NCBI GenBank assembly: GCA_002384935.1
Contig: DGCD01000003.1
Span: 1 to 64,000 of the forward strand
From: Pusillimonas sp. UBA3987
GTDB lineage: Bacteria > Pseudomonadota > Gammaproteobacteria > Burkholderiales > Burkholderiaceae_B
Direction of reading: 5' to 3'
Length of the DNA: 64,000 nt
The notes under the pieces are model-generated. The model saw only the letters and a program-made list of their open reading frames with translations, was not told the DNA's origin and searched no databases. Each line of letters opens with the position of its first letter. Position 1 is the first letter of the stretch. The position numbers were made by a program, and so were the translations under genes. Shown piece by piece: positions 7,810 through 16,925 of the stretch.

Positions 7810-9306
7810 ATGGCCATGCCGATTCTTCTTGCCAAAAACAACAATAGCAAGCTGCAGCTTTTGCCACAGATGGCCAACAGGCATGGTTGTATCACAGGTG
7901 CAACGGGGACCGGAAAAACGGTGTCGCTTCAGGTACTGGCCCAGGCTTTCTCACAAGCTGGCACGGCCGTTTTTGTTGCGGATATCAAAGGCGATTTAAG
8001 CGGTATCTCGCAGGCTGCCGAACCGAACGAAAAATTGCAGGCGCGGTTGGACAAGCTGGACCTGCCCACGCCGGTCTGGTCGGGTTGCCCGGTGGCGTTC
8101 TGGGATGTCTTTGGCGAGCAGGGCCATCCTCTGCGCGCCACGATTTCCGACTTGGGGCCGTTGCTGTTGGCCCGTATGCTGGAACTGAATGATACGCAGG
8201 AAGGGGTGTTGAATTTGATATTCCGGGTGGCCGATGATGAGGGCTTGCTATTGCTGGATCTGAAGGACCTGCGAGCCATGTTGCAAGACGTTGCCGAGCG
8301 GGCCAAGACACTTCAGGTTCAGTATGGCAATGTATCACCGGCATCCATCGGCGCTATTCAACGCAGTTTGCTGCGCCTGGAGTCGCAGGGTGCCGAGCAG
8401 TTTTTCGGTGAGCCGATGCTCGATATTCACGATTTGATCCGTACCAATGCGCATGGGCAAGGGGTGGTGAATGTATTGGCGGCCAACAGGCTGATGCAGT
8501 CTCCGCGGTTGTATGGCGTTTTTCTTTTGTGGTTGCTGGCGCAGATTTACGAGGCGTTGCCTGAGGTTGGTGATCTTGAGCAACCCAAATTCGTGTTTTT
8601 TTTCGACGAAGCGCATTTGCTGTTCAACGAGGCGCCCAAGGCGTTGGTGGAAAAAATCGAGCAGGTAGCCCGTTTGATTCGCTCCAAGGCGGTGGGTGTA
8701 TATTTTGTAACCCAAAATCCCGCGGATATCCCCGATACGGTATTGGGGCAGTTGGGTCATCGAATACAGCATGCCTTACGTGCTTACACGCCGCGAGACC
8801 AAAAAGCGGTGCGTGCTGCCGCTCAAACCATGCGTGAAAATCCAAATCTCGATATGGAGTCAGCCATTGCTGAGCTTGGTGTTGGCGAGGCGCTTATTTC
8901 CCTGCTCGACGAGAAAGGGCGGCCGACAATCACAGAAAGAGCCTGGATGGTTGCGCCTGGCAGCCGGATCGGGCCGGTAACCGACGGAGAGCGCCAGCAT
9001 ATTCGAGACGCCTGCACGGTGGGCGCCAAATATGAGCGTTCAATCGATCGGGAATCGGCTTACGAGCGTTTGGCTCAACGGGCCGGTTCTGAGCCAATGG
9101 CGCATGAAAACAATTCAAATCGTGCAGCAGCGCCGGCGAAGGATGAAGGCATGATGGACGCTGTCAGTGATTTCCTGTTTGGTAGCACGGGGCCACGCGG
9201 CGGGCGTCGCGACGGCGTTGTGCAGTCGGTGGCCAAAAGCGTGGTCCGACGAACGGCAACCCGCCTGCTAAGGGGTGTGCTGGGTTCTTTGACAGGCGGG
9301 CGGTAA
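7810..9306 (+). CDS. HerA/YjgR-like ATPase (DUF853)
   Basis: A 498-residue P-loop ATPase of the YjgR/DUF853 group, related to HerA and FtsK-like DNA translocases. Walker A is GATGTGKT (residues 30-37); Walker B is in FVFFFDEAHLLF; an arginine-finger-like RLIRSKAVGVYFVTQNPADIP segment follows. The start at 7810 has AGGAG five bases upstream. The C-terminal 70 residues are Gly/Arg-rich and probably unstructured. The biological role of this family is poorly defined; despite the HerA relation, no NurA nuclease gene is beside it. The gene is monocistronic and convergent with fbp, with only 7 bp between stop codons. Confidence 0.85.
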   Translation: MAMPILLAKNNNSKLQLLPQMANRHGCITGATGTGKTVSLQVLAQAFSQAGTAVFVADIKGDLSGISQAAEPNEKLQARLDKLDLPTPVWSGCPVAFWDVFGEQGHPLRATISDLGPLLLARMLELNDTQEGVLNLIFRVADDEGLLLLDLKDLRAMLQDVAERAKTLQVQYGNVSPASIGAIQRSLLRLESQGAEQFFGEPMLDIHDLIRTNAHGQGVVNVLAANRLMQSPRLYGVFLLWLLAQIYEALPEVGDLEQPKFVFFFDEAHLLFNEAPKALVEKIEQVARLIRSKAVGVYFVTQNPADIPDTVLGQLGHRIQHALRAYTPRDQKAVRAAAQTMRENPNLDMESAIAELGVGEALISLLDEKGRPTITERAWMVAPGSRIGPVTDGERQHIRDACTVGAKYERSIDRESAYERLAQRAGSEPMAHENNSNRAAAPAKDEGMMDAVSDFLFGSTGPRGGRRDGVVQSVAKSVVRRTATRLLRGVLGSLTGGR

Positions 9307-9313
9307 GTTCGTT

Positions 9314-10324
9314 TTAGTCTTCCAGGTGGTAGCGACCCACGCGTTCAACTTCATTTTTGGAACCCAGAATGACGCCAATACGCTGGTGCAATCCTTCCGG
9401 CGCAATATCCAGAATGCGAGTGTCGCCGTCGGTGGCGGCGCCACCTGCCTGCTCGACCAGAAAGCTCATTGGGTTGGCTTCATACATCAGGCGCAATTTG
9501 CCTTTGCGACCGGAGGGGCGGGCATCTCGCGGGTACATGAAAATGCCCCCGCGCGTCATGATGCGATGAACATCCGCCACCATCGAGGCAATCCAGCGCA
9601 TGTTGTAGTCTTTGCCAAGCGGTCCGGTGGTGCCGGCCAGGCAATCATTAATATAGAGTTTGACCGGCTCTTCCCAATGCCGCATGTTCGACATGTTGAT
9701 GGCGAACTCCGAGGTGTCTTCGGGAATGGTCATGTTTTCATGGGTCAGTACCCACGAGCCCATTTCCCGGTCGAGTGTGAATCCGACGACGCCTGTCCCT
9801 ACGGTCAGTACAAGCATGCTTTGTGGTCCATAAACAGCGTATCCCGCGGCAACCTGTTTATTGCCGGGCTGGAGAAAGTCTCTTTCCTCGATGTCGCGTC
9901 CCGCCGCGTCCACCGGCGCCTGCAGCACCGAGAAAATAGTTCCGATGGATACGTTCACATCAATATTGGAGGAACCATCCAGCGGATCAAAGAGCAAAAG
10001 GTATTCACCCTTGGGGTAGCGGTTCGGAATGCGATGCAGGGTTTCCATTTCTTCTGAAGCCATGGCGGCCAAATGTCCGCCCCATTCGTTCGCTTCCAGC
10101 AATATTTCATTAGACAGGACGTCGAGTTTTTTTTGCACCTCACCCTGCACGTTTTCACTGTCAAGACTGCCCAATACACCGCCCAGGGCACCTTTGCCCA
10201 CGGCATGGGCAATGGCCTTGCAGGCGCGTGCAACCGTTTCAATTAAAAGTCGCACTTCGGCCGAAACGGCCTGCTCCATGCGTTGTTGTTCAACCAGATA
10301 CTGGGTAAGCGTTTTACGTTTCAT
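9314..10324 (-). CDS. fbp: Fructose-1,6-bisphosphatase class I
   Basis: A 336-residue class I FBPase, hydrolysing fructose-1,6-bisphosphate to fructose-6-phosphate in gluconeogenesis. The metal and substrate site LLFDPLDGSSNIDVNVSIGT is intact, as is the C-terminal RPSGRKGKLRLMYEANPMSFLVEQAGG stretch (split here: RPSGRKGKLRLMYE then ANPMSFLVEQAGG). Length is normal. It sits 45 bp behind pepN on the same strand and may be read from the pepN promoter. Confidence 0.95.
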   Translation of the reverse strand: MKRKTLTQYLVEQQRMEQAVSAEVRLLIETVARACKAIAHAVGKGALGGVLGSLDSENVQGEVQKKLDVLSNEILLEANEWGGHLAAMASEEMETLHRIPNRYPKGEYLLLFDPLDGSSNIDVNVSIGTIFSVLQAPVDAAGRDIEERDFLQPGNKQVAAGYAVYGPQSMLVLTVGTGVVGFTLDREMGSWVLTHENMTIPEDTSEFAINMSNMRHWEEPVKLYINDCLAGTTGPLGKDYNMRWIASMVADVHRIMTRGGIFMYPRDARPSGRKGKLRLMYEANPMSFLVEQAGGAATDGDTRILDIAPEGLHQRIGVILGSKNEVERVGRYHLED

Positions 10325-10369
10325 TTTGTGAGTGCTCCTGCCTTTGGGTTGGCATTGGAAATTGGCAAA

Positions 10370-13066
10370 TTAAAGCTCCAGCGCTTTATTGATAATTTCA
10401 GATACATTGGGCGACAGTGTGTCTTGGGCCTGGATTTTCTTGAGCGCTGTTTGAATCGAATCGCAATAAGGTGGGGCAAAACGACGCCAGTTGTCGAAGG
10501 CACGAGCCAGGCGCGCCGCAACTTCGGGGTTGATGGCGTCCAAGGCAAGAACCTGCTCGACCCAGAATGCGTAGCCGGCCTCACAATGCACGGCACGCAG
10601 GTTGTTCAAGCAAAACTGGAACAATAATGCACGGGCGCGATTGGGATTGCGCAGCGTGAAGGCAGGGTGCGTCATTAGTGATCGTACCGTGTCAACACGG
10701 GTTGACGACGCCGTTGCCTGAAGTGCGAACCAGCGGTCGATAACCAGCGGGTTGCTTTCATAACGAGTATAGAAAGATTCAAGTGCCTGTTGTGCGTGTT
10801 GACCGGGCGCGAAGTTCACAATGGCGTTCAGGCTGCTCATCCGCTCGGTCATGTTGGTTGCAGATTCGTACTGGGCAATGGCAACGCCAAGGTGTTCCTG
10901 CGGCTGGCCTGCCACCAGATAGCTTAACGCGCAGGCTTTCAACGCACGTTGTCCCGACTGAACGGGATCGGGGGCATACGACGCCTTTTCCAGCGCCTTG
11001 GCAAGGTTGTGGTAGTGGCGTTGCCAGGTATCCTGCAAAGCAAGGCCTAGTTCGGCACGCAGGGCATCACGTGCTTTGGCAATGGCTTGCGGGTCGGCGG
11101 GATGGCATTTTTCCAGCAGAATTCGTTCCGAAGGAAGTGTGAGTGCACGGGCCATATAGGCTGCGCTGAGCGTGTCGTCGTTTGCCAGGGTACGCCACGT
11201 TTCGACCAACAGAGACAGCGTCGGGGCCTGTTCGACCATGCTTTCGGATATCTTTGCAAGCAGGTAGCGTGTGACGAGTTTCTGGCCAGCCTCCCATCGG
11301 GCGAATGGATCGGTATCGCAGCGTGCCAATAAAGCAAGCTCTTCGTTTTGGTAGTTGTATTCCACGACAACCGGCGCGGAAAAATGGCGCAATAAAGAAG
11401 GGACCGGTCGGCTGGTAATGTTGTTGAAAGTCCAGTTCTGTGTTTGTTCGGTCAGGTCCAAAATCATGGTGTCGCCGCTACCGGATTCGGTTTGCAACAG
11501 AATGGGCGTCCCATCAGGCTGGAGCAGACCCAGTGCAAAGGGGATGTGCAGAGGTGCTTTTGTCGCCGGCGGTGTTTGGCGCTTCTCGACACCCACGGGG
11601 TCGCAGCGCTGCGTTAGCGTAACGGTGCATGATTGCGTTTGGGCCGCGTAATCGATTTCTACATTGATTTGCGGCGTGCCGGCTTGCGCGTACCAGTGGC
11701 GAAAGATTGATAAATCCTGTCCCGGGTTTTGCGTGCGATACACGGTGTCCATCGCGTCGACGAAGTCGTCGCAGGTAACGGCCTGGCCATCGTGGCGTCG
11801 AAAATATTCGCGCATGCCTTCCTGGAAACCGTCTTCTCCAAGCAGGGTGTGCTGCATACGAATGACTTCCGCCCCTTTTTCGTATACCGTGGCGGTATAG
11901 AAATTACCGATTTCCTGGTAGCTTTCCGGCCGGATGGGGTGAGCCATGGGGCCGGCATCTTCGGAAAACTGTGCGGTTCGTAGCCCGACGACGTCGTCTA
12001 TGCGTTTTACGGCTCGGGCACTGGCCGCTTCCTTCTCGGGAAGTGATTCAGCCATCATGTCGGCGGAAAACTCCTGGTCACGGAAAACGGTCAGGCCCTC
12101 TTTCAGCGAGAGCTGGAACCAGTCCCGGCAGGTAACGCGATTGCCTGTCCAGTTATGAAAGTATTCATGTCCAATGACACTTTCAATGGCTTCGTAACTG
12201 GCGTCGGTGGCGGTATCAGGGTCGGCAAGCACGTAGGCGGAATTGAATACGTTGAGTCCCTTGTTCTCCATCGCGCCCATATTGAAATCACGCGCCGCGA
12301 CGATCATGAAGCGATCAAGGTCAAGCGACAGGCCGAATCTTTGTTCGTCCCATCTTACCGAGCGCTCCAGGCACTGCAAAGCCCATTCCGTCTTCCCCAG
12401 GTCGCCTTTGTCGCAGTACACCTGCAGCAAGGCATTGCGCCCCTGGGCTGTTTGGATATGGGTTTCCCGACAATCAAAATCACCTGCTACCAGCGCGAAC
12501 AAATAACACGGCTTTGGGTGGGGGTCTTCCCACACTGCTTCGTGGCGCCCATTATCAAGCTCTTTTTGCGAAACGAGATTGCCATTGGACAAAAGCAGGG
12601 GGTAGCGACTGGCATCGGCACGTAGCGTCACCGTAAAACGAGACATGACGTCTGGGCGATCCGGAAACCATGTAATACGGCGAAAACCTTCAGCTTCGCA
12701 TTGGGTAAAAAGGCTTGTTCCCGAAACATACAGCCCCATCAGGCTTGAGTTCTCTGCCGGCTTGCAACGGTTTGTAATTTGCAAGGTGAATGAGGTGTTA
12801 TCGGGGAACAGCGTAAGGGTTTCAGTGTCTAACCGATAATCGCTTTCCGGCACAGGGGAGCCATCTATTTCAATACCGATGAGTTCCAGGTATTGCCCGT
12901 TGAGGACCAGAGGGGCGGGCGATGTGTCGATGCGCTCGATGTGAAGTGTTGAAACGACAGTCGTTGTTTTTTCATCCAGTTCGAAATTCAGGCTGGTGGA
13001 TTTTACGCGGTAAGCGTAAAGCTGATAGTCGTGTCGATAAATGGTGGGAGCAGTATCTGTACGCAT
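10370..13066 (-). CDS. pepN: Aminopeptidase N (M1 family)
   Basis: An 898-residue M1 zinc aminopeptidase that removes N-terminal residues from peptides in the cytoplasm. The substrate-anchoring GAMEN motif (in DFNMGAMENKGLNVF) and the zinc site H300-E-x-x-H304 (HEYFHNWTGNRVTCRDW) are intact. Ig-like and C-terminal helical domains follow, as in E. coli PepN. The start at 13066 (MRTDTAPTIYRHDYQ) gives the family length; the 110-residue in-frame extension upstream overlaps the divergent lipoprotein gene and is rejected. Confidence 0.95.
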   Translation of the reverse strand: MRTDTAPTIYRHDYQLYAYRVKSTSLNFELDEKTTTVVSTLHIERIDTSPAPLVLNGQYLELIGIEIDGSPVPESDYRLDTETLTLFPDNTSFTLQITNRCKPAENSSLMGLYVSGTSLFTQCEAEGFRRITWFPDRPDVMSRFTVTLRADASRYPLLLSNGNLVSQKELDNGRHEAVWEDPHPKPCYLFALVAGDFDCRETHIQTAQGRNALLQVYCDKGDLGKTEWALQCLERSVRWDEQRFGLSLDLDRFMIVAARDFNMGAMENKGLNVFNSAYVLADPDTATDASYEAIESVIGHEYFHNWTGNRVTCRDWFQLSLKEGLTVFRDQEFSADMMAESLPEKEAASARAVKRIDDVVGLRTAQFSEDAGPMAHPIRPESYQEIGNFYTATVYEKGAEVIRMQHTLLGEDGFQEGMREYFRRHDGQAVTCDDFVDAMDTVYRTQNPGQDLSIFRHWYAQAGTPQINVEIDYAAQTQSCTVTLTQRCDPVGVEKRQTPPATKAPLHIPFALGLLQPDGTPILLQTESGSGDTMILDLTEQTQNWTFNNITSRPVPSLLRHFSAPVVVEYNYQNEELALLARCDTDPFARWEAGQKLVTRYLLAKISESMVEQAPTLSLLVETWRTLANDDTLSAAYMARALTLPSERILLEKCHPADPQAIAKARDALRAELGLALQDTWQRHYHNLAKALEKASYAPDPVQSGQRALKACALSYLVAGQPQEHLGVAIAQYESATNMTERMSSLNAIVNFAPGQHAQQALESFYTRYESNPLVIDRWFALQATASSTRVDTVRSLMTHPAFTLRNPNRARALLFQFCLNNLRAVHCEAGYAFWVEQVLALDAINPEVAARLARAFDNWRRFAPPYCDSIQTALKKIQAQDTLSPNVSEIINKALEL

Positions 13067-13137
13067 AAATTGAATCGTTGTATTGTAGTGTCTGGTTAAT
13101 TGTAGTGTGTGTAGCGCGTGGTGTTTTGGAGAAACAA

Positions 13138-13770
13138 ATGGACGTAAATCGTTGGCCGGTGTGGGGTCGTTTTTTTGCAGGGCTGGCGGCGCTGCTTTTG
13201 TTGGCTGGATGCGCCTCAACCATCTCCGCCCGTGTGACAACCTATGAAAAGTGGCCCGCGGATGCGCCAGGCCAAAAATACGCGGTTGTGCCCATGCCCA
13301 GCCAGGAAAACAATCTGGAATACCAGTCTTTTGCCGACATGATTCGAGCCTCGATAGGTCGTACCGGACTGGTGGAAGCCAACAGCCCGGCCCAGGCACG
13401 TTTTACCGTGTCATTCAGTTACGATAACCCAATGAGTCAGAGTTGGGTGCAGCAATTTGCCGAACCCTATTTTCCCGGCCCGTTTTTTAGTCCTTGGGCA
13501 GGGTATTATGGTAGCCCGTACGGTTTTGGTGGTGGCATGTTTTATTCGCCCCCGGTAATTAACACGCCGGTCACCCTATTTAAAAACAGCCTTACGGTCA
13601 TTATTAAAGATAATGAGCGTGACGGCGCTGAGGTATATAGATCCACTGCGGTTTTGGTAACCGAAAGTGATGACCTGCCGGCCGTTATGCCATATTTAAC
13701 CAATGCCATATTTGATGGTTTCCCTGCAAATAATGGCAGCGTTCGCGATATAAGCTACACCATTAAATAA
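13138..13770 (+). CDS. DUF4136-type outer-membrane lipoprotein
   Basis: A 210-residue predicted lipoprotein. The signal peptide ends in the lipobox LLLAGC, so the mature N-terminal Cys would be lipidated. The rest resembles DUF4136: Y-E-K-W-P, then a Gly/Pro/Tyr/Phe-rich central stretch (residues about 110-145) and a beta-rich C-terminal part. The start at 13138 is preceded by TTGGAGAAACAA. It diverges from pepN (71 bp between starts) and converges on the H-NS-like gene with a 2-bp gap. Function of the family is not known; envelope localisation is inferred from the lipobox. Confidence 0.85.
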   Translation: MDVNRWPVWGRFFAGLAALLLLAGCASTISARVTTYEKWPADAPGQKYAVVPMPSQENNLEYQSFADMIRASIGRTGLVEANSPAQARFTVSFSYDNPMSQSWVQQFAEPYFPGPFFSPWAGYYGSPYGFGGGMFYSPPVINTPVTLFKNSLTVIIKDNERDGAEVYRSTAVLVTESDDLPAVMPYLTNAIFDGFPANNGSVRDISYTIK

Positions 13771-13772
13771 AC

Positions 13773-14129
13773 TTACTGCTTGCCGGCATTAATTAAAAAA
13801 GTATCGCGTGACTGGCCTTGCGCTTCCGCTTCAGATATCCAGCGGGGCGCCTTTCCCCGGCCTGTCCAGGTGGCACCGGTTTGCGGATTCCGGTACTTCG
13901 CAGGCACGATGCCGCGAGGTTTGTTGCCGGCACGCTTTCCGGTTTCTTTTGTTTTTGAAAATGTTTTTATGATTTCGTCGGGCGTGATGTCGTATTCACG
14001 CATTTTACGAACAATATCTTTAATGACAGGAGTGCGTTGTTTTGCCTTAAGCGCCTCCGCCTGCTTTTGGAGTTTTTGAATTTCTTTTTCTATTTTTTGT
14101 TGTAGCGAAGCATAAGATTCACGAGTCAT
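13773..14129 (-). CDS. H-NS family nucleoid protein (BpH3 type)
   Basis: A 118-residue H-NS-like protein. The N-terminal part (residues 5-35) is a coiled-coil oligomerisation segment rich in Lys, Gln and Glu; the C-terminal DNA-binding domain reads KYRNPQTGATWTGRGKAPRW, the motif of BpH3/Bv3F proteins of betaproteobacteria that bind AT-rich DNA. Such proteins silence acquired DNA and often govern osmotic and surface genes. The 137 bp upstream are strikingly AT-rich, suggesting binding to its own promoter. A role at the ect or pil loci in this window is speculation. Confidence 0.88.
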   Translation of the reverse strand: MTRESYASLQQKIEKEIQKLQKQAEALKAKQRTPVIKDIVRKMREYDITPDEIIKTFSKTKETGKRAGNKPRGIVPAKYRNPQTGATWTGRGKAPRWISEAEAQGQSRDTFLINAGKQ

Positions 14130-14266
14130 TAATTTTGCCTTGTGTTAATAAATTGTTCACTATAAAAACATGGAAAATTTTAACTTATTATTTCTTTTTC
14201 AATAAATAAGTTAAATCTGTATTTATTGATATCAAAATCAGGGTAAAGCATTGAGCAAGGTTTTTT
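14130..14266. promoter_or_regulatory. AT-rich divergent control region, H-NS-like gene / nitrilase
   Basis: The 137 bp between the two divergent starts are very AT-rich, with several A and T tracts and ATAAATAAG / TTATTTATTG elements near 14200-14230. Promoters for both genes must lie here. The composition fits binding by the H-NS-like protein next door, which is inference. No clear -35/-10 pair stands out. Confidence 0.45.
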
Positions 14267-15085
14267 ATGGTCGAGTTTAAGCAGGACTTTCGCGTTGCCG
14301 CGCTGCAAACCGTTTCGACAAATAGCGTAAACAAAAATTTGCAGCAAGCGGCCGAGCTTATTTCCGAGGCGGCAGAAAAAGGCGCCGAGTTACTCGTGTT
14401 ACCCGAGTATTTTTGTTTAATGGGTAAAAATGAACACGATAAAGTGGATATTGGCGAGCCACTTGATAATGGTCCGATCCAGCAGTTTCTGTCGGATCAG
14501 GCCCGACAGCATCGGGTCTGGCTGGTAGGGGGTACCGTACCCCTCTTAACAGGTGAGTCCAGTCGTATTTACAACACTACGCTGGTGTTCGACCCGCAGG
14601 GGCAGCGTGTAGCCCGATACGACAAAATTCATTTGTTCGGGTTTCGCAAAGGTAACGAGTCCTACGATGAGTCGGTGTCAATTCGGCCTGGTGAAAATGC
14701 GCCCCAGTCGTTTGATGCGCCATGCGGTAAGGTCGGGTTGTCGATCTGTTACGATTTGCGCTTTCCTGAGTTGTATCGTGCGCTGGGAAGCGTCAATCTG
14801 ATTTTGGTGCCAGCGGCCTTTACCTACACGACAGGGTCGGCTCATTGGGAAATGTTTTTAAGGGCAAGGGCTGTTGAAAACCAATGCTACGTTTTGGGTG
14901 CGGCCCAGGGAGGCAAGCATGAGAACGGGCGCCGGACCTGGGGACATTCCATGTTGGTCGACCCCTGGGGAGAGGTACTGGCATGTTTGCCCGAAAGCCC
15001 GGGCGTTGTTTCGGGTGAAATAAACCAGGCGCGGTTGTCTGAAGTTCGAACCGCCTTGCCCGCACTTGAGCATCGGGTACTATGA
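14267..15085 (+). CDS. Carbon-nitrogen hydrolase (nitrilase superfamily, Nit type)
   Basis: A 272-residue amidase of the nitrilase superfamily. The catalytic triad is visible: Glu in LLVLPEYF, Lys in YDKIHLFGF and Cys in SICYDLRFPELYR. The sequence pattern is closest to the Nit1/Nit2-like branch, whose known members remove deaminated glutathione or hydrolyse omega-amides; the substrate here is not determined. It is followed 62 bp later by tldD in the same direction, a pairing common in betaproteobacteria. The gene for the large YhdP-like protein often found upstream is absent. Confidence 0.88.
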   Translation: MVEFKQDFRVAALQTVSTNSVNKNLQQAAELISEAAEKGAELLVLPEYFCLMGKNEHDKVDIGEPLDNGPIQQFLSDQARQHRVWLVGGTVPLLTGESSRIYNTTLVFDPQGQRVARYDKIHLFGFRKGNESYDESVSIRPGENAPQSFDAPCGKVGLSICYDLRFPELYRALGSVNLILVPAAFTYTTGSAHWEMFLRARAVENQCYVLGAAQGGKHENGRRTWGHSMLVDPWGEVLACLPESPGVVSGEINQARLSEVRTALPALEHRVL

Positions 15086-15147
15086 TGATGTGTTTTCCTT
15101 CCATGCTGGAAGGCTTGTTTATTAATGCTTATTAATTGGCTGATTCT

Positions 15148-16605
15148 ATGAAAGTAGCGGATCCGGGTATTGAGGCGCTGGCAACGGCAAAATCGTTGCT
15201 GCTCGACCCATGGGAGCTTAACGAAGACCATATGTCGCGTGCGCTGGGCGAAATTTTCTCGCGCCAGGTCGATTATGCCGACCTGTATTTCCAGTACACA
15301 CGCAGTGAAGGCTGGAGCCTTGAGGAAGGTATTGTCAAAACCGGCAGTTTTTCTATTAGCCAAGGTGTGGGGGTGCGGGCCATTAGCGGTGATAAAACGG
15401 CTTTTGCTTATTCCGACTCTTTATCACCCGAGGCGTTGTTGTCTTCGGCAAAGGCGGTAAAAAGTATTGGGCGAAAAGGCGGTAGCACCCAGAAAATGAA
15501 GGGTGATTTTCTAGCGCCGTCCAGTAGCTTGTACCCTTTTATCGATCCCGTGAACACATTGCCGGCGCCGGAAAAGGTGGCTTTGCTTGAGCGTGTTGAA
15601 ACCATGGCGCGAGCGGTTAACCCTGCAATTGTCCAGGTTATGGCGAGTCTGGGCGCCGAGTATGACGTGATCATGGTTGCCGGTAGCGATGGACGTCTGG
15701 TGGCAGATGTTCGTCCGCTGGTGCGCCTGTCGCTTACTGTTATCGCCGAACGAAAAGGGCGCCGCGAGATGGGGCACGCCGGTGGTGGCGGACGCTCCGG
15801 GCTCGAGTACTTTACCGACGATGTGCTCAAGGTTTATGCGCATCATGCGGCCAATGAGGCCGTAGCCAATCTCGAAGCCGTGGCCGCACCGGCGGGTGAA
15901 ATGACGGTAGTGCTGGGTTCCGGCTGGCCCGGAATTTTGCTTCACGAGGCTGTTGGGCATGGGCTTGAGGGCGATTTCAATCGCAAAGGCTCGAGTATCT
16001 TCTCGGGACGAATTGGGAAACGCGTGGCGTCAAAAGGGGTAACGGTGGTTGACGACGGTACCTTGGCTGGGCGTCGGGGTTCGCTGAATATCGATGATGA
16101 AGGAAACCGAACCCAGCGCAACGTCCTTATTGAAGACGGCATTCTGCGTGGGTATATGCAGGATTCGATGAATGCGCGTTTAATGGGCGTGCCGGTAACA
16201 GGTAACGGCCGGCGCGAATCATTTGCGCATCTGCCGATGCCGCGCATGACCAATACTTTCATGCTGGGGGGTGATGCGCCGCCTGAAGAGATTGTGCGGT
16301 CCGTGAAAAAGGGCTTGTTTGCAGCGAATTTCGGTGGTGGCCAAGTGGATATCACCAGCGGCAAATTTGTTTTCTCGGCCTCTGAGGCTTATTTGATTGA
16401 GAACGGAAAAGTCACCCGGCCGGTGAAAGGCGCAACGCTGATTGGCAATGGGCCGGATGCAATGAATAAAGTGGGTATGGTCGGTAACGACATGGCGCTT
16501 GATTCCGGGGTTGGCACCTGCGGCAAAGAGGGGCAGAGTGTTCCGGTGGGTGTGGGGATGCCTACAATCCGTATCGATGGCCTGACCGTCGGGGGTACCG
16601 GCTGA
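15148..16605 (+). CDS. tldD: Metalloprotease TldD
   Basis: A 485-residue TldD, a member of the TldD/TldE zinc protease pair that trims unfolded leader peptides, for example in microcin B17 maturation and CcdA turnover. The zinc-binding H266-E-A-V-G-H271 motif (in LHEAVGHGLEGD) is intact. The ATG at 15148 is chosen, but the ribosome site is weak and a TTG at 15136 in the same frame is possible. Its usual partner TldE (PmbA) is not in this window, so it must be encoded elsewhere. Confidence 0.92.
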   Translation: MKVADPGIEALATAKSLLLDPWELNEDHMSRALGEIFSRQVDYADLYFQYTRSEGWSLEEGIVKTGSFSISQGVGVRAISGDKTAFAYSDSLSPEALLSSAKAVKSIGRKGGSTQKMKGDFLAPSSSLYPFIDPVNTLPAPEKVALLERVETMARAVNPAIVQVMASLGAEYDVIMVAGSDGRLVADVRPLVRLSLTVIAERKGRREMGHAGGGGRSGLEYFTDDVLKVYAHHAANEAVANLEAVAAPAGEMTVVLGSGWPGILLHEAVGHGLEGDFNRKGSSIFSGRIGKRVASKGVTVVDDGTLAGRRGSLNIDDEGNRTQRNVLIEDGILRGYMQDSMNARLMGVPVTGNGRRESFAHLPMPRMTNTFMLGGDAPPEEIVRSVKKGLFAANFGGGQVDITSGKFVFSASEAYLIENGKVTRPVKGATLIGNGPDAMNKVGMVGNDMALDSGVGTCGKEGQSVPVGVGMPTIRIDGLTVGGTG

Positions 16606-16731
16606 GAGCCGCATCTGTTACCTGATTCCCTTTAGGTTGTAAAAATCATTTATGTTGCACCCGAATGATTCGACCTCAATGGAAATATTTCCGCTCCAGC
16701 CAGGGGTTTATCGGTATTTTCACTGTATTAC

Positions 16732-16768
16732 AAGGGCTTGCATCTTCTTTCAGGTGCAAGCCCTTTTT
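16732..16768 (+). terminator. Rho-independent terminator after tldD
   Basis: Perfect 11-bp arms at 16732-16742 and 16755-16765 with a 12-nt loop, the right arm running into a T run at 16764-16768. It insulates tldD from the ectoine operon. Its distance of about 130 bases from the tldD stop leaves a long 3' tail. Confidence 0.88.
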
Positions 16769-16778
16769 CTATCTTTGG

Positions 16779-16816
16779 CTAAAAGTTTCTAAATTTAACT
16801 AAAAGTCCGCTAAAAA
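16779..16816 (+). promoter_or_regulatory. Phased A-tracts (predicted bent DNA) upstream of ect promoter
   Basis: Four A-tracts, each preceded by CT, begin at 16781, 16791, 16801 and 16812, a spacing of 10, 10 and 11 bp. That matches the DNA helical repeat and is the classic layout of intrinsically curved DNA. The block ends about 44 bp before the -35 box of the ect promoter. Curvature and any role in osmotic control or H-NS binding are inferred. Confidence 0.6.
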
Positions 16817-16859
16817 GACATAGTATTGGCTTTTCGGCCGATTTAAAAATACATCGGGG

Positions 16860-16888
16860 TTGACATGAATCTTTATTGCCAATATGAT
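16860..16888 (+). promoter_or_regulatory. Predicted sigma-70 promoter of ectRABCD
   Basis: A perfect -35 TTGACA (16860-16865), a 17-bp spacer and a -10 TATGAT (16883-16888). The start site would fall near 16895, giving a leader of about 30 bases before ectR. Near-consensus boxes suggest a strong promoter needing repression, consistent with EctR control. No convincing EctR half-sites could be assigned. Confidence 0.75.
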
Positions 16889-16925
16889 TTGAGTACGAAT
16901 TAATTTTAGTGAAGTCTTTCGTGCC

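Larger units (their letters stand above)
16606..16925 (+). promoter_or_regulatory. Intergenic region between tldD and ectR
   Basis: A 320-bp stretch without a gene. In order it holds a short segment after the tldD stop that superficially resembles a TPP riboswitch core (rejected), a strong terminator (16732-16768), phased A-tracts (16779-16816) and the ect promoter (16860-16888), with about 30 bp of leader before the ectR start. Confidence 0.8.

Noticed and set aside
16585..16660. TPP riboswitch-like core (GGGGGT, CTGAGAG and ACCTGAT in order) after tldD
   Set aside because: The first half lies inside the tldD coding end, the helix P4 region (TAATNCCAGCG-like) is missing, P3 is absent and no thiamine gene follows. 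Taken as coincidence.
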